64,000 bases of DNA from Candidatus Cloacimonadota bacterium (GCA_002402105.1 NVVD01000008.1:50773-114772); one strand, 5' to 3'. Shown: positions 8,669 through 18,031, counted from the stretch's first letter. Numbers and translations: made by a program. The notes: a model not told the origin generated them from the sequence alone.

Positions 8669-9472
8669 ATGCTTAAGTTCTCAAAACTTATCAAATTCGC
8701 GCTAACAACAGTAGTTGTTATGAACCTAAATTACGCAAATGATATCGCAGAAGATGTATCTAATGTTATGGCCCAATCATGGACTGTAAGGGATTTATCT
8801 ACTAAAGCAGGAGTATCAAAAGAAACTAGAACTCAATACATGGGTGCAATGAACACTTTTGTTAAAAAGTCGAGAGCTTTAGCTAAAGACTTGATTAAAG
8901 ATAATGATGTTGAAAGCTTTTCAACTTATTATAAAACTCTTGATATTGCTGGTAAAGAAAGTCTAGAATTTGTTGTAGAAGCAATTATCGAAGAAAGTTT
9001 TCATGCAGAAAATAGAATAGAAATAAATGCTCAAGATTATTTTCCTGGTTATGGATATGGAAAACCAGGATATGTATATAGAAAAGGTGAAGAATTAAAA
9101 AGAAAATTTTTATATGCTTACTGGAAAGACGAAGAAGTTGAAGAGATTACAAACTTTGAAAAAGAGTTAATGATTGAAATCAAACTTTTAGCAAAATTAA
9201 AAGCAGCTATCCCTGAACTAATCGAAGGGGTTAAGCTTGATATTGATATTGATGGTTCTATTCATGAAGTTGTGAAAATTAAATTCACTAAAAAAGTAAC
9301 AATCAAAACAAAGCAAAAAAGAAAATTTGGTGTTGAGAAAGTTTGGTTTAAACTTTTTGAAGCTAAGAAAAAGTTTTGGGGAGATTTATCTTGGAAATAT
9401 GTTGGTAAAACTTTTCAAAATGATACAATGCCAACAGGTGAAGCTGTAATCACAGAAGCAACTGTAAAATAA
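8669..9472 (+). CDS. secreted protein of unknown function
   Basis: A 267-residue protein with a clear signal peptide (MLKFSKLIKFALTTVVVM, cleavage likely after NYA near residue 24). The first half is helical and acidic. A Gly/Tyr-rich stretch (YFPGYGYGKPGYVYRKGEE) lies near residues 127-145, and the C-terminal half has alternating charged beta strands (DIDIDGSIHEVVKIKFTKKV). I know no family with this pattern. It has its own near-consensus promoter, a strong AAGGGAG site six bases from the ATG and a strong terminator behind it. It is therefore a well-expressed single-gene transcript, as expected for an abundant periplasmic or exported protein. Confidence 0.7.
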   Translation: MLKFSKLIKFALTTVVVMNLNYANDIAEDVSNVMAQSWTVRDLSTKAGVSKETRTQYMGAMNTFVKKSRALAKDLIKDNDVESFSTYYKTLDIAGKESLEFVVEAIIEESFHAENRIEINAQDYFPGYGYGKPGYVYRKGEELKRKFLYAYWKDEEVEEITNFEKELMIEIKLLAKLKAAIPELIEGVKLDIDIDGSIHEVVKIKFTKKVTIKTKQKRKFGVEKVWFKLFEAKKKFWGDLSWKYVGKTFQNDTMPTGEAVITEATVK

Positions 9473-9511
9473 ATAAAATGATAAGCTCTAAACGGAGTTT
9501 TAAATAGATCT

Positions 9512-9542
9512 AAAAAAAGCTGGGATTTTCCTAGCTTTTTTT
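9512..9542 (+). terminator. rho-independent terminator after the secreted protein gene
   Basis: AAAAAAGCTGGGA and TCCTAGCTTTTTT pair with one G-U step around a short T-rich loop and run into a T-tract. It closes the single-gene unit 8669-9472 and separates it from the glycosyltransferase operon that starts 22 bases later. Confidence 0.85.
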
Positions 9543-9563
9543 GATTTCTTTGGAGAAAATTTG

Positions 9564-10826
9564 ATGAAAAATTTTTTAGGTATCTGTTTGATTTATAAAA
9601 ATGAAGAAAAGCACCTAAATGACTTTTTGGATTGTTTTAAAGAAATAGCAGATGAAATGATTTTACTTGATACTGGTAGTACAGACTCTAGTAATCAAAT
9701 TATAAAAAAGCATGGTTTTGAACCTTTTCATTTTGATTGGTGTAATGATTTTTCAAAGGCTAAAAACTATGCTATGAGTTTATGTAAATCTAAATGGCTG
9801 TTTATATTAGATGCTGATGAGCGAATGGATTATCAAGACTTATTACAATTAAAAAATAATCTTAAAGACTCTGTTTATGAAGGTTATTATTTACCTGTTA
9901 TAAATTTAAAATCAATTTTATGGAAAGAAAATAAAGATAGTTATTCATCAAAACAATATAGAATGAATTTAGTGAAAAATTTTAAAAATTATCATTACGT
10001 ATATCCCATTCATGAAAGATTAGATTTATCTTTAGAAAAATCTAAAGCTTTAATAGCTAGTATGGATTTACCCATTTATCATTTAGGTTATGTCGATGAA
10101 ATTTTAGAAGAAAAAACAAAAAGAAATATAGACTTAATTAATGAGCTATATTTATCAGATAAAGAGAACCCTCACTTAATTTTATACTATTGTCTAGCAA
10201 ATTGGTGTAGTGATTTAGCTATTTATCATAAATTATGTGAAGCAATATCTTTATCTAAATTTAATAAAGATAAAGAACAGCTTTATAGAGCTTTGGTTTT
10301 AAAGGTTAAATGGTTAGAAGAGTTTCAATCAAAAAGTCCAAAAATACCAACAAGTTTGGATGATTTATTACTTTTAGACTCTCGTTCGGGTTTTTATCAT
10401 TATAGGTATGGGCTTGAATCTATGAAGTCTGGTAATATTGATGATGCCTTTAAGTCTTTTGTAATTGCCAAAGAAGGCTTATTAACTGACTTATCTGGAG
10501 ATGAGCAAGCTCATTATGAAATAATAGACAATTTAGGCGTTTTATACGCAATTCAAGGAAACTTTGTAGAAGCTGAAAAAAGTTTTATTAGTTTAGAAAA
10601 AAGTTTTCAAAGAAATTCAAACACATGGTATCAATTAATAAAGCTCTATTATATACAAAAAAAGTATCAACAATTTTTAGAAACTTTATCTCATCCAAAA
10701 ATAGATAAAATAAGTTTAATTGATACAAAAAAAGATGAAATTATAAAAATGGCATCTTCACTTGATTACTCTAATAAAGATAAAATGTTAAGCTTTCTTC
10801 ATCAAATAATAAAAGAGAGAAAATAA
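9564..10826 (+). CDS. family 2 glycosyltransferase with C-terminal TPR-like repeats
   Basis: The N-terminal GT-A domain (about residues 1-190) shows the nucleotide-sugar binding start LGICLIYKNEEKHL, the MILLDTGSTDSS segment and the metal-binding LDADE near residue 90. The C-terminal half has helical TPR-like pairs (NLGVLYAIQGNFVEAEKSF). This GT2-TPR layout is common in polysaccharide and glycoprotein clusters. I chose the ATG at 9564 because GGAG lies eight bases before it, rather than the TTG just upstream. The stop overlaps the next gene's ATG (TAATG). A paralogue lies at 12260 on the other strand. The acceptor is unknown. Confidence 0.88.
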   Translation: MKNFLGICLIYKNEEKHLNDFLDCFKEIADEMILLDTGSTDSSNQIIKKHGFEPFHFDWCNDFSKAKNYAMSLCKSKWLFILDADERMDYQDLLQLKNNLKDSVYEGYYLPVINLKSILWKENKDSYSSKQYRMNLVKNFKNYHYVYPIHERLDLSLEKSKALIASMDLPIYHLGYVDEILEEKTKRNIDLINELYLSDKENPHLILYYCLANWCSDLAIYHKLCEAISLSKFNKDKEQLYRALVLKVKWLEEFQSKSPKIPTSLDDLLLLDSRSGFYHYRYGLESMKSGNIDDAFKSFVIAKEGLLTDLSGDEQAHYEIIDNLGVLYAIQGNFVEAEKSFISLEKSFQRNSNTWYQLIKLYYIQKKYQQFLETLSHPKIDKISLIDTKKDEIIKMASSLDYSNKDKMLSFLHQIIKERK

Positions 10827-11824
10827 TGAATATATGCGTGATTGGTGCAGGTTATTGGGGTCCAAATTTAATTCGTAATTTTTTGAAAAATAAGCAAGTT
10901 GATACTGTATATTGTTTTGACAATGACTTAAAAAAACAAAAAGAGATTCAATCAAAGTTTTCTAACGTAGTGATTATACAATCATTAGATGATGTATTAA
11001 AAAATGATAAAATTGATGCGGTAGCAATAGCAACACCTGTTAGCTCTCATTATGACTTAGCTAAGCAAAGTTTATTGGCTAAAAAACATGTTTTATTAGA
11101 AAAGCCAATGACTGCTGATTATAAACAAGCTATAGAGTTAGTTGATTTAGCGAAATCATTAGATTTGATTTTATTGGTAGACCATGTATTTATTTATACT
11201 AGTGCAGTACAAAAAATGAAGTCATTAGTTGACCAAGGTGAGTTAGGTCAAATAACTTATTTTGACTCTACACGTATTAATTTAGGTTTATTTCAGCATG
11301 ATGTAAATGTTATATGGGATTTAGCACCTCATGATATTAGTATCATGCTACATTTAATGGGTGAAGAGCCTATTGCTGTATTTGCCACAGGAGTAGATCA
11401 TTTAGATAATGGTTTAGAAGATATAGCCTATTTAACATTATATTTCGAGAATAAAACTATCGCTCACTTTCATCTAAGTTGGATTTCTCCAGTAAAAGTA
11501 AGAAAAATGATTGTTGGTGGAACAAAAAAAATGATTGTATATGATGATATGGAATCAGATGAAAAAATAAAAATTTATGATAAAGGTTTTGATATTAGAG
11601 ATGAAGATTCAAAAAATGAGAGCTTGGTTCAATATAGAATAGGTGATATTTATGTGCCAACTCTATTAAACTCTGAGGCTTTATCCTTAGAAATAGATCA
11701 TTTTGTAGATTGCTGTTTAAATCATTTAGAGCCGATTACATCAGGTAAACAAGGGGCTCAAGTAGTAAGAATCTTAGAAGCAGCTCAGGCTTCGATTAAG
11801 CAAAATAAAAAGGTTTATTTGTGA
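10826..11824 (+). CDS. Gfo/Idh/MocA-family NAD(P)-dependent sugar dehydrogenase (WbpB/WlbA-like)
   Basis: A 332-residue oxidoreductase. The Rossmann start is ICVIGAGYWGPNLIRNF, the conserved Lys lies in LLEKPMTADY near residue 92, and the DLAPHDISIMLHL segment carries the catalytic His region. With the acetyltransferase immediately downstream and the PLP aminotransferase at 13600, it matches the 3-dehydrogenase step of the WbpB-WbpE-WbpD route. In that route the C3 hydroxyl of a UDP-N-acetyl sugar is oxidised, transaminated and acetylated. The substrate is inferred from the gene set, not from a specific residue. It overlaps the next gene at GTGA. Confidence 0.85.
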   Translation: MNICVIGAGYWGPNLIRNFLKNKQVDTVYCFDNDLKKQKEIQSKFSNVVIIQSLDDVLKNDKIDAVAIATPVSSHYDLAKQSLLAKKHVLLEKPMTADYKQAIELVDLAKSLDLILLVDHVFIYTSAVQKMKSLVDQGELGQITYFDSTRINLGLFQHDVNVIWDLAPHDISIMLHLMGEEPIAVFATGVDHLDNGLEDIAYLTLYFENKTIAHFHLSWISPVKVRKMIVGGTKKMIVYDDMESDEKIKIYDKGFDIRDEDSKNESLVQYRIGDIYVPTLLNSEALSLEIDHFVDCCLNHLEPITSGKQGAQVVRILEAAQASIKQNKKVYL

Positions 11825-12267
11825 AAAAGTTAATGGATGTTACCTTGGGTGAAAATGTATTAATTTATGATTTTACAAATTTGTATGGGTGTGATATCGG
11901 TGATAATACAAAAGTGGGGGCATTTGTAGAAATTCAAAAAGGCTCTAGAGTCGGTAAAAACTGTAAAATTTCTAGTCATAGTTTTATTTGTGAAGGCGTT
12001 TTTATTGAAGATGGTGTCTTTATTGGTCATGGGGTAATGTTTACCAATGATAAATATCCAAAATCTTGTACTAATGATGGTCAATTAGCAAAACAATCTG
12101 ATTGGACTTTATTAAAAACCTATATAAAAAAAGGTGCTAGTATTGGTAGTGGTTCGACTATATTACCTGGTATAACTATTGGAGAAAATGCTGTTGTTGG
12201 AGCTGGCTCTGTAGTAACAAAAAGTGTAGAAGCCAATACTACTGTATATGGTAATCCAGCTACTTAA
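11821..12267 (+). CDS. left-handed beta-helix sugar N-acetyltransferase (WbpD/WlbB-like)
   Basis: A 148-residue protein built of hexapeptide repeats ([LIV]-G-x4 type turns such as IGDNTKVGAF, VGKNCKISSH, IGSGSTILPG, IGENAVVGAG). It ends in the YGNPA turn typical of sugar O- and N-acetyltransferases. The HGVMFTNDKYPKS segment matches the loop found in WbpD/WlbB and QdtC-type enzymes, which acetylate the 3-amino group of a nucleotide sugar. The start is the GTG at 11821, overlapping the upstream stop, which implies translational coupling to the dehydrogenase. Its 3' end overlaps the convergent glycosyltransferase by eight bases. Confidence 0.85.
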   Translation: MKKLMDVTLGENVLIYDFTNLYGCDIGDNTKVGAFVEIQKGSRVGKNCKISSHSFICEGVFIEDGVFIGHGVMFTNDKYPKSCTNDGQLAKQSDWTLLKTYIKKGASIGSGSTILPGITIGENAVVGAGSVVTKSVEANTTVYGNPAT

Positions 12268-13462
12268 TATCAAGCACAATATTTAGATGTTGTGCAATTA
12301 GTTTTAACTCTTGTAGTTTATTACTTTCTAAATAAGAAATTCTAGAAGGCAATTTTTTTAATAATAGAGTAACTTTCTCAAATTGATTACAAGCTGTTAA
12401 AAGTTTAACTTTTAAATGAAAAAAATCTATAATTTGTAAATATTCATCAAAAGAATCAGCATAAAAAAGAGCTTTAGATAGTTGATTGTTAGCTGCTAAT
12501 AAAAAAATAACTCTGTAGTGAATTTCATACTTATATCTTGAGGATAGCTCACTTATTTTTTCTAAAATACTTTGATATAGAGATAGTGCAATATTAACTT
12601 GATGACAATCAAAAGCTTCACGTGCTTGAAATAAAATTAATACTTTAGAGCTTTTTTTGATCGAGTGTAGCTCATTTAGATAACTAGCCAACTCGTGTTT
12701 GTTATCTTTTTGATAGTCATAAATCCAATAACAAAGACTTTCTAATAGAGTGTATTTTCTATTAAGTTTAGAGTTTTTTAGTGCTTCTTTTAAGTTTATA
12801 TAAATTGTATTTGATTTCCCCCAATGTAGATTACAATAATGATAGATAATGTGGGGTTCTTTTACCCCATTATCATATAAATCTTCGATAATTTTTTTAT
12901 TTCTTTGAGTTTTTTTAGAGAGTAGTTCTTCGGCATAGCCTAAATGATAAATTGGTGTGTGATGATGAGCTAATTGATAGTTATTTTCTTCTATAGATAT
13001 CATCGGGTTTTCATGAATAGCTCCCCTATAATCAATACCAAGATGATTTTTAAAAAATACCATTCGATCATGTGTACTTAAAATATTATGAGGTAGGTTT
13101 TTCCAATCAAAATTATTTAGATTTACATAAGGAGAAATAACCCCATGACTAGAGCAAGACTGTAGATAGTTTTTCATTTCAAGAGCATTTTTTTTACTGA
13201 TTCGATCATCAACATCAGCTACACAAATCCAAGTTCCATTTGCTAAACTTAGGCTATGAGTTCTAGCTTTACCAAAATCATTAATCCACTTAAAATAATA
13301 TGGTTTAATGCCAAAGGATTTAATAATATCAATGCTTTTGTCTGTGCTACCAGTATCTACTAGTATAAACTCATCCGCTATGTGAAGATATGACTCTATG
13401 AACTCTTTCATAAAAAATTCTTCGTTTTTAAAGATAGTGCAAACAGATATAAATGGTTTCAT
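12260..13462 (-). CDS. family 2 glycosyltransferase with C-terminal helical repeats
   Basis: A paralogue of the gene at 9564, 400 residues long. The N-terminal GT-A signs are SVCTIFKNEEFFM, FILVDTGSTDKS and VADVDDR. The last replaces the DADE of its paralogue and keeps the metal-binding Asp residues. After about residue 200 there are helical repeats without strong TPR consensus. It lies inside the amino-sugar gene set but on the opposite strand, between the acetyltransferase and the aminotransferase. It probably transfers a sugar to the same surface glycan or glycoprotein. Confidence 0.85.
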   Translation of the reverse strand: MKPFISVCTIFKNEEFFMKEFIESYLHIADEFILVDTGSTDKSIDIIKSFGIKPYYFKWINDFGKARTHSLSLANGTWICVADVDDRISKKNALEMKNYLQSCSSHGVISPYVNLNNFDWKNLPHNILSTHDRMVFFKNHLGIDYRGAIHENPMISIEENNYQLAHHHTPIYHLGYAEELLSKKTQRNKKIIEDLYDNGVKEPHIIYHYCNLHWGKSNTIYINLKEALKNSKLNRKYTLLESLCYWIYDYQKDNKHELASYLNELHSIKKSSKVLILFQAREAFDCHQVNIALSLYQSILEKISELSSRYKYEIHYRVIFLLAANNQLSKALFYADSFDEYLQIIDFFHLKVKLLTACNQFEKVTLLLKKLPSRISYLESNKLQELKLIAQHLNIVLDIK

Positions 13463-13533
13463 AGTAAGTCCAAAAATAAATTAAAATTAACTTATATTTT
13501 TAAAGTAGTAAAAACTTTTGCAAACGTAGATAG

Positions 13534-13562
13534 TTGTACAACATATTTATTTTCGGTATATT
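13534..13562 (+). promoter_or_regulatory. sigma70-type promoter for the aminotransferase operon
   Basis: TTGTAC at 13534-13539 and TATATT at 13557-13562 are separated by 17 bases. They lie in the 137-base gap between the divergent glycosyltransferase and aminotransferase genes. Transcription from here would cover the aminotransferase and the three tightly linked genes behind it, down to 18939. Confidence 0.5.
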
Positions 13563-13599
13563 TAACAAAACAATTTATTAATGAAAAGGTCAAAAAGAA

Positions 13600-14712
13600 A
13601 TGAAAATACCCTTTGTTGATTTGAAATGTGATTTAAAAGAGATAAAATTAAAATATCTTCAAAGAGTAGAAGAGATTTTAGATAATACTTCTTTTGTAGA
13701 AGGTAAGTATAATAAAAAGTTTGAAGATAGATTTTCAAAACTACATGACTGTACAAATTGTATTACTTTATCTTCTGGTACAGCCGGAAATCATTTAGCT
13801 TTACAGAGCTTAGGTGTTGGTATTGGTGATGAAGTGATTTTACCTGTGAATACTTTTATTGCTAGTGCTTGGGGGATAACCTTATGTGGTGCAACTCCTA
13901 TATTTATTGATGTTAAGCCAGATACATTTAATATAAACCCTAATTTAATAGAAGAGAAAATAACTTCAAAAACAAAAGCAATAGTAGTCGTACATTTGTT
14001 TGGTTTACCAGCAGAGATGGATAAAATAAAAAAAATAGCAAATAAATATGATATAGCAATTGTAGAAGATGCGGCTCAGGCTCATTTAGCCGAGTTTAAA
14101 GGCAAGAAAGTGGGCTCATTTGGAGATGTGTCTTCTTTTAGTTTTTATCCATCAAAAAATCTGGGAGCTTTTGGGGAGGGTGGGGCGATTACTTCAAATA
14201 ATTCTAATTTGAGTAATAAAATAAGAAGAATTAAAAATCAAGGGAGCGAAAGTAAATATATCCATAGCGAATTTGGAAATAATTACCGCATGTCACATTT
14301 GATAGCAGCATCTTTAGATTTGAGACTGGATTATTTAGAGAAATGGACAAATAGCAGAATAAACTTAGCTAAACTTTACTCAGATCGCTTAATAAATCTT
14401 AAAGGTTTAGAGATACAAAAATACTCTTCTGATTTTAAGCATGTATATCATTTGTTTGTAATCCAAATAGAAAAAAGAGATTTGTTACAAGACTTTTTGA
14501 ATAAAAAAGGAATATCAACAGGAATACATTATCCAATTCCTTTACATTTACAGGTACCTTTTAAAAATCACCTTTTTTTATCAAAACATTTTAGTGTAGC
14601 TAATAAACTAGCAAATAGAACATTGTCTTTACCTATGTACCCAAACTTAAAAGTTGAAGAAGTCACTTATATTTGTGATTGTATCGAAGAATTTTTGACT
14701 AAAAATTTATAA
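13600..14712 (+). CDS. DegT/DnrJ/EryC1 (WbpE/WlbC-like) nucleotide-sugar aminotransferase
   Basis: A 370-residue PLP enzyme that transfers an amino group to a keto nucleotide sugar. Visible motifs are SSGTAGNHLAL (phosphate-binding), VEDAAQAHLAEF, and SFYPSKNLGAFGEGG, where Lys186 is the PLP Schiff-base lysine. The late HYPIPLHLQ segment is also typical of the family. Together with the dehydrogenase and acetyltransferase at 10826-12267 it completes a 3-acetamido sugar pathway of the WbpB/D/E kind. The pathway is split by a glycosyltransferase on the other strand. Only eight bases separate it from the next gene, so it heads the operon that continues to 18939. Confidence 0.9.
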   Translation: MKIPFVDLKCDLKEIKLKYLQRVEEILDNTSFVEGKYNKKFEDRFSKLHDCTNCITLSSGTAGNHLALQSLGVGIGDEVILPVNTFIASAWGITLCGATPIFIDVKPDTFNINPNLIEEKITSKTKAIVVVHLFGLPAEMDKIKKIANKYDIAIVEDAAQAHLAEFKGKKVGSFGDVSSFSFYPSKNLGAFGEGGAITSNNSNLSNKIRRIKNQGSESKYIHSEFGNNYRMSHLIAASLDLRLDYLEKWTNSRINLAKLYSDRLINLKGLEIQKYSSDFKHVYHLFVIQIEKRDLLQDFLNKKGISTGIHYPIPLHLQVPFKNHLFLSKHFSVANKLANRTLSLPMYPNLKVEEVTYICDCIEEFLTKNL

Positions 14713-14720
14713 GGAAATAT

Positions 14721-17213
14721 ATGAAACGTTTAAATCAATTTTTATACTATGCTGATGAACTACTGACAAACGAATCCTCTGAAAAAGAGTTTGATTATTT
14801 ATGGAAGATATTAAATGTGTTGATATCTAAAGAGTGGAGAGAGATTGATTGGACAGTAGAGCAAATTACAGTTTTTATTGAAGTCATAATTAAAGTTTTA
14901 AAAAGAGTTCCTCCAAGAATATACGGGCTTAGATTGCCTGTTATAAAAAAAATATTATGGTTTTGTGATGATATTTTATCTAGTAATTTACTAGCTAGGT
15001 CTTCAAGTCACAAAATAAGTGAATTACATGATTTTGTTTTAGAATTTCGAGCAGATAATGCCTCTTGTTTTACAAAACATAAAAGGAGTATATTGCTTGA
15101 TTTTGAACCAGAAATTATTAAAGAAATGGATAAACATTTTACTACAGATGCTACAGATAATGCTATTGAACAAACTTGGATACTAGCTAAAGAAAATGAG
15201 CTTGGGGGAATGATTGGTAAATATGTTAATTCTTGTAACGAAGAAAAAGACTTTGAAGATTTATCTAAAATTTTATTTAAGACATTTTATGGAATATTCA
15301 ACGAAAGAAATGGCTTTAAAGAGGGGCATGAAGCTTTTATTTCAGCTTTTAGAAAAACAAACTTTCAAACTAGAAAGCATAACTTAATGTTTGATTTGTT
15401 GGATTATATGCCTCTTGCTATTGAAAGCGCTTACTCTTATCCATTTAATTTTGAAAAGCAAAATTATATTGAAAAACTGAGTAAAGAGCTGGTTTCAATT
15501 TTTAGACAAATAGCACTGCATAATGATCATAGTGATCGTTTGAATTTATTATTAAACCAATATTATAGATTCTTTTTTTATTATTTAAAAGAAGAAAAGC
15601 TAGAAGCATTTGAGGCAATTATAAAACTATTTATACCAATTATGGAACTACGAAGCAGTTTATATAGTAACTCTGGTTTTGATGGAGAAATGTCTGAAGT
15701 ATATTTTTCTTTGACTTCAAAAAATAAAATTGAATTTAAAAGGGTACTGAAAAAATATTTAGTGGAATCTTTGGCTCATAGTAAATGTTTTGTAGCTTTA
15801 TTTCCACAGCTTTCTATTTTATCAAACGAAGAGTTAAATCAAGAAAGTGTTTTAAGTGAAACTTTAAAAGAGGTTTTAAAAGACGGTATAATTGATGAAA
15901 ATGAGAGACTAATTTTATTACAGGTGTTTTCTTTGTTAAAAATAGATAAATCTATAATTAAAGAAAAAATAGAAACGGTAAAACAAGAGATGAAAGAGCA
16001 AGGTTTTAGTAAAGAAGCTCTTAGTTCAAAGAGTCTTATGCTGAAAATTTTACAGGTAGCTTTTTTGGATGGAAAACTAAGCAAAGAAGAAAGACAGCTC
16101 ATTCAACAAATGGGTAGCATTCTTGGTTTAGAAAGAAGTTTAATGAAGCAACTTATCTATGAAGTACAAAATATTGGGCAGGGTAGCGATGAGCCCGCTA
16201 TACTATCTGTATTTACTATTAACGCAGAGTTTGAAAGGGGAATTTCTTCTTTTAAAGAAGAAAGCTTACAACTAGAAGAAAGTTCCAGAAAGTTGGGAGA
16301 CTTACTAAATAATAATGATCTATCTTTAGAGGGAGATGTCGTTGATTTTGGAGAAATAAAAGCTATCTCAATGGAAGTAGAAATTCAAAAAATAGAAGAA
16401 GACCTGGGGTTGTTTTTCTTTGTGTCAAAAAAAGATGTGAGCTACTTAAAAGAGTTATTAAAGTATTTAGAATTTATTATTGTTGAGGAGGGAAAATCAT
16501 CTTCAAAAATTATTTTAAACTTGTTAAGCGATCAAAGGATAGTAATTACTCAAAATGAAGGAATAGAAATTACTGGAGACTTTCAAAATATTTTAAATAA
16601 AAACTTTGGAAAGATTAAAATTTTAATTATTAATAAAGATGATAACTCTTTAATGAGTGTTTTTAAAAACTCTTACTCTATAGTTACTCAAGAAAGATAT
16701 AATCAAATACTTGAAGTTTTAAATGAAGAAAGTACTATTAGATTTCAAATGTTTCATAAAAAAATGAAAAGAGATTTTTTAGGAGATAGATTTTGGAGAA
16801 CCTGTTTTTTTGAATATGTTTTAAACTATGATCTGGTTTTAGATAAACTTAGAGACCTAGAGCAAGAGTACGAATATGTTTGTGAAAACGACTTAGAAGA
16901 TTTTAAAACTCATTATTTAATGGCAAAAGTTTTTGAAAAAACAGGAAGAATAGAAGATTCGTTGAGATGTTATAAACGAAGTATAGTAGAAAATCCATCC
17001 TATTTAGAAGCAATTTTATCTGTTTGTAAGTTGCTATTAAAGAGAAAAAATGAAAAAGAGCTCTTATTTTACTTTAAATACTTAGAAGTATATTATTGGG
17101 ATCATGAAGAAGTTAAAGCTTTGATATTCTCAATCGATGATGAACGATGGATGTATTTATATAGAAACTTAATTAAAACTCCATTTAATTTATTATTTAA
17201 TGCGAAAAAATGA
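14721..17213 (+). CDS. large protein with TerB-like and TPR regions, function unknown
   Basis: An 830-residue, mainly helical protein without signal peptide or membrane segments. Around residues 380-480 there are two TerB-like half-motifs, LKDGIIDENERLILLQVFSL and FLDGKLSKEERQLIQQMGSI. In TerB-type domains the acidic residues of such motifs bind divalent metal. A beta-rich part lies at about 560-660, and a TPR pair near 725-775 (AKVFEKTGRIEDSLRCYKRS). AAGGA precedes the ATG. It sits between an amino-sugar aminotransferase and an aminoglycoside-kinase-like gene and overlaps the latter by ATGA, so it is probably part of the same process. I cannot assign a function. Confidence 0.7.
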   Translation: MKRLNQFLYYADELLTNESSEKEFDYLWKILNVLISKEWREIDWTVEQITVFIEVIIKVLKRVPPRIYGLRLPVIKKILWFCDDILSSNLLARSSSHKISELHDFVLEFRADNASCFTKHKRSILLDFEPEIIKEMDKHFTTDATDNAIEQTWILAKENELGGMIGKYVNSCNEEKDFEDLSKILFKTFYGIFNERNGFKEGHEAFISAFRKTNFQTRKHNLMFDLLDYMPLAIESAYSYPFNFEKQNYIEKLSKELVSIFRQIALHNDHSDRLNLLLNQYYRFFFYYLKEEKLEAFEAIIKLFIPIMELRSSLYSNSGFDGEMSEVYFSLTSKNKIEFKRVLKKYLVESLAHSKCFVALFPQLSILSNEELNQESVLSETLKEVLKDGIIDENERLILLQVFSLLKIDKSIIKEKIETVKQEMKEQGFSKEALSSKSLMLKILQVAFLDGKLSKEERQLIQQMGSILGLERSLMKQLIYEVQNIGQGSDEPAILSVFTINAEFERGISSFKEESLQLEESSRKLGDLLNNNDLSLEGDVVDFGEIKAISMEVEIQKIEEDLGLFFFVSKKDVSYLKELLKYLEFIIVEEGKSSSKIILNLLSDQRIVITQNEGIEITGDFQNILNKNFGKIKILIINKDDNSLMSVFKNSYSIVTQERYNQILEVLNEESTIRFQMFHKKMKRDFLGDRFWRTCFFEYVLNYDLVLDKLRDLEQEYEYVCENDLEDFKTHYLMAKVFEKTGRIEDSLRCYKRSIVENPSYLEAILSVCKLLLKRKNEKELLFYFKYLEVYYWDHEEVKALIFSIDDERWMYLYRNLIKTPFNLLFNAKK

Positions 17214-18031
17214 GGGACTTACTCAAATACTATGAAAAAAAATGGAAACTTACAAAAATTAATAAAATATTAACTACAAGTACAGGGTTAATTTATCAGG
17301 TAACTTCAAATTATGGATTATCTGTTTTAAAAATATTTACTGAGCTAGGAATAAAGGATGAATTGCATGGGGCAACTGCTTTTTTTAAAAATTGCTCTGG
17401 AAATGGTACTGCTTTTTTATTTGAAAATGATGAAAGAGCTCAATTAATTGAATTTTTATCTCCTCCGAATTTATATTTTTTTTCTAAAAATAACCTAGAG
17501 CAGAAAGCTAGTAAAGTTTTCATTAAAATTATTAAAGAAATTCATAGTATAAAAACTATTGAAAATAAGAAGAGCCTAACTAATCTTGAGGACTTATTTG
17601 AAGTTTTAAATAGTGCGAATTTTCCGAAAAAATTAGATAAAAATTTAGTTATTGCTAGAGAACTTTCAAACCACCTGCTAAGAAGCCAAAAAAAAGAAGT
17701 GTTATTACATGGTGATCTTCATCATGAAAACGTATTGAAAAGAATAAATGGAGAGTATGTTTGTTTTGATCCTAAGGGATTATTTGGTGATCCTTCATAT
17801 GAAATAGCTACGATACTAAAAAATCCCTGGGCTTTTTCAGATGTTTCACAAGATATTGGTTCTTTTAAACAGAGAGTCGAGATTTTCTCAAAAAGTTTAG
17901 ACCTTCCAAAAGCTAGAATTATCCAATTTACTTTTGTTCATCTTTGTTTAAGTATCATATGGGCAATTGAAGATGGTAACGACTACTCGCATCAAGAAAA
18001 CTTAATCAAAAAAATTAGACATTTAATATGA
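17210..18031 (+). CDS. APH(6)/hydroxyurea-kinase-like small-molecule phosphotransferase
   Basis: A 273-residue kinase of the aminoglycoside phosphotransferase fold. The catalytic loop is LLHGDLHHENVL, with Asp169 as the likely base. The metal-binding segment is CFDPKGLFGDPSYEIATIL, with Asp187. The DPKGLxGDPxYE pattern is the hallmark of the streptomycin 6-phosphotransferase/hydroxyurea kinase family rather than of APH(3') or choline kinases. The ATG overlaps the upstream stop (ATGA), and its own stop overlaps the next gene. Such enzymes phosphorylate aminocyclitols. Because it lies in an amino-sugar operon, a native sugar or lipid-linked substrate is as likely as an antibiotic. Confidence 0.8.
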   Translation: MRDLLKYYEKKWKLTKINKILTTSTGLIYQVTSNYGLSVLKIFTELGIKDELHGATAFFKNCSGNGTAFLFENDERAQLIEFLSPPNLYFFSKNNLEQKASKVFIKIIKEIHSIKTIENKKSLTNLEDLFEVLNSANFPKKLDKNLVIARELSNHLLRSQKKEVLLHGDLHHENVLKRINGEYVCFDPKGLFGDPSYEIATILKNPWAFSDVSQDIGSFKQRVEIFSKSLDLPKARIIQFTFVHLCLSIIWAIEDGNDYSHQENLIKKIRHLI

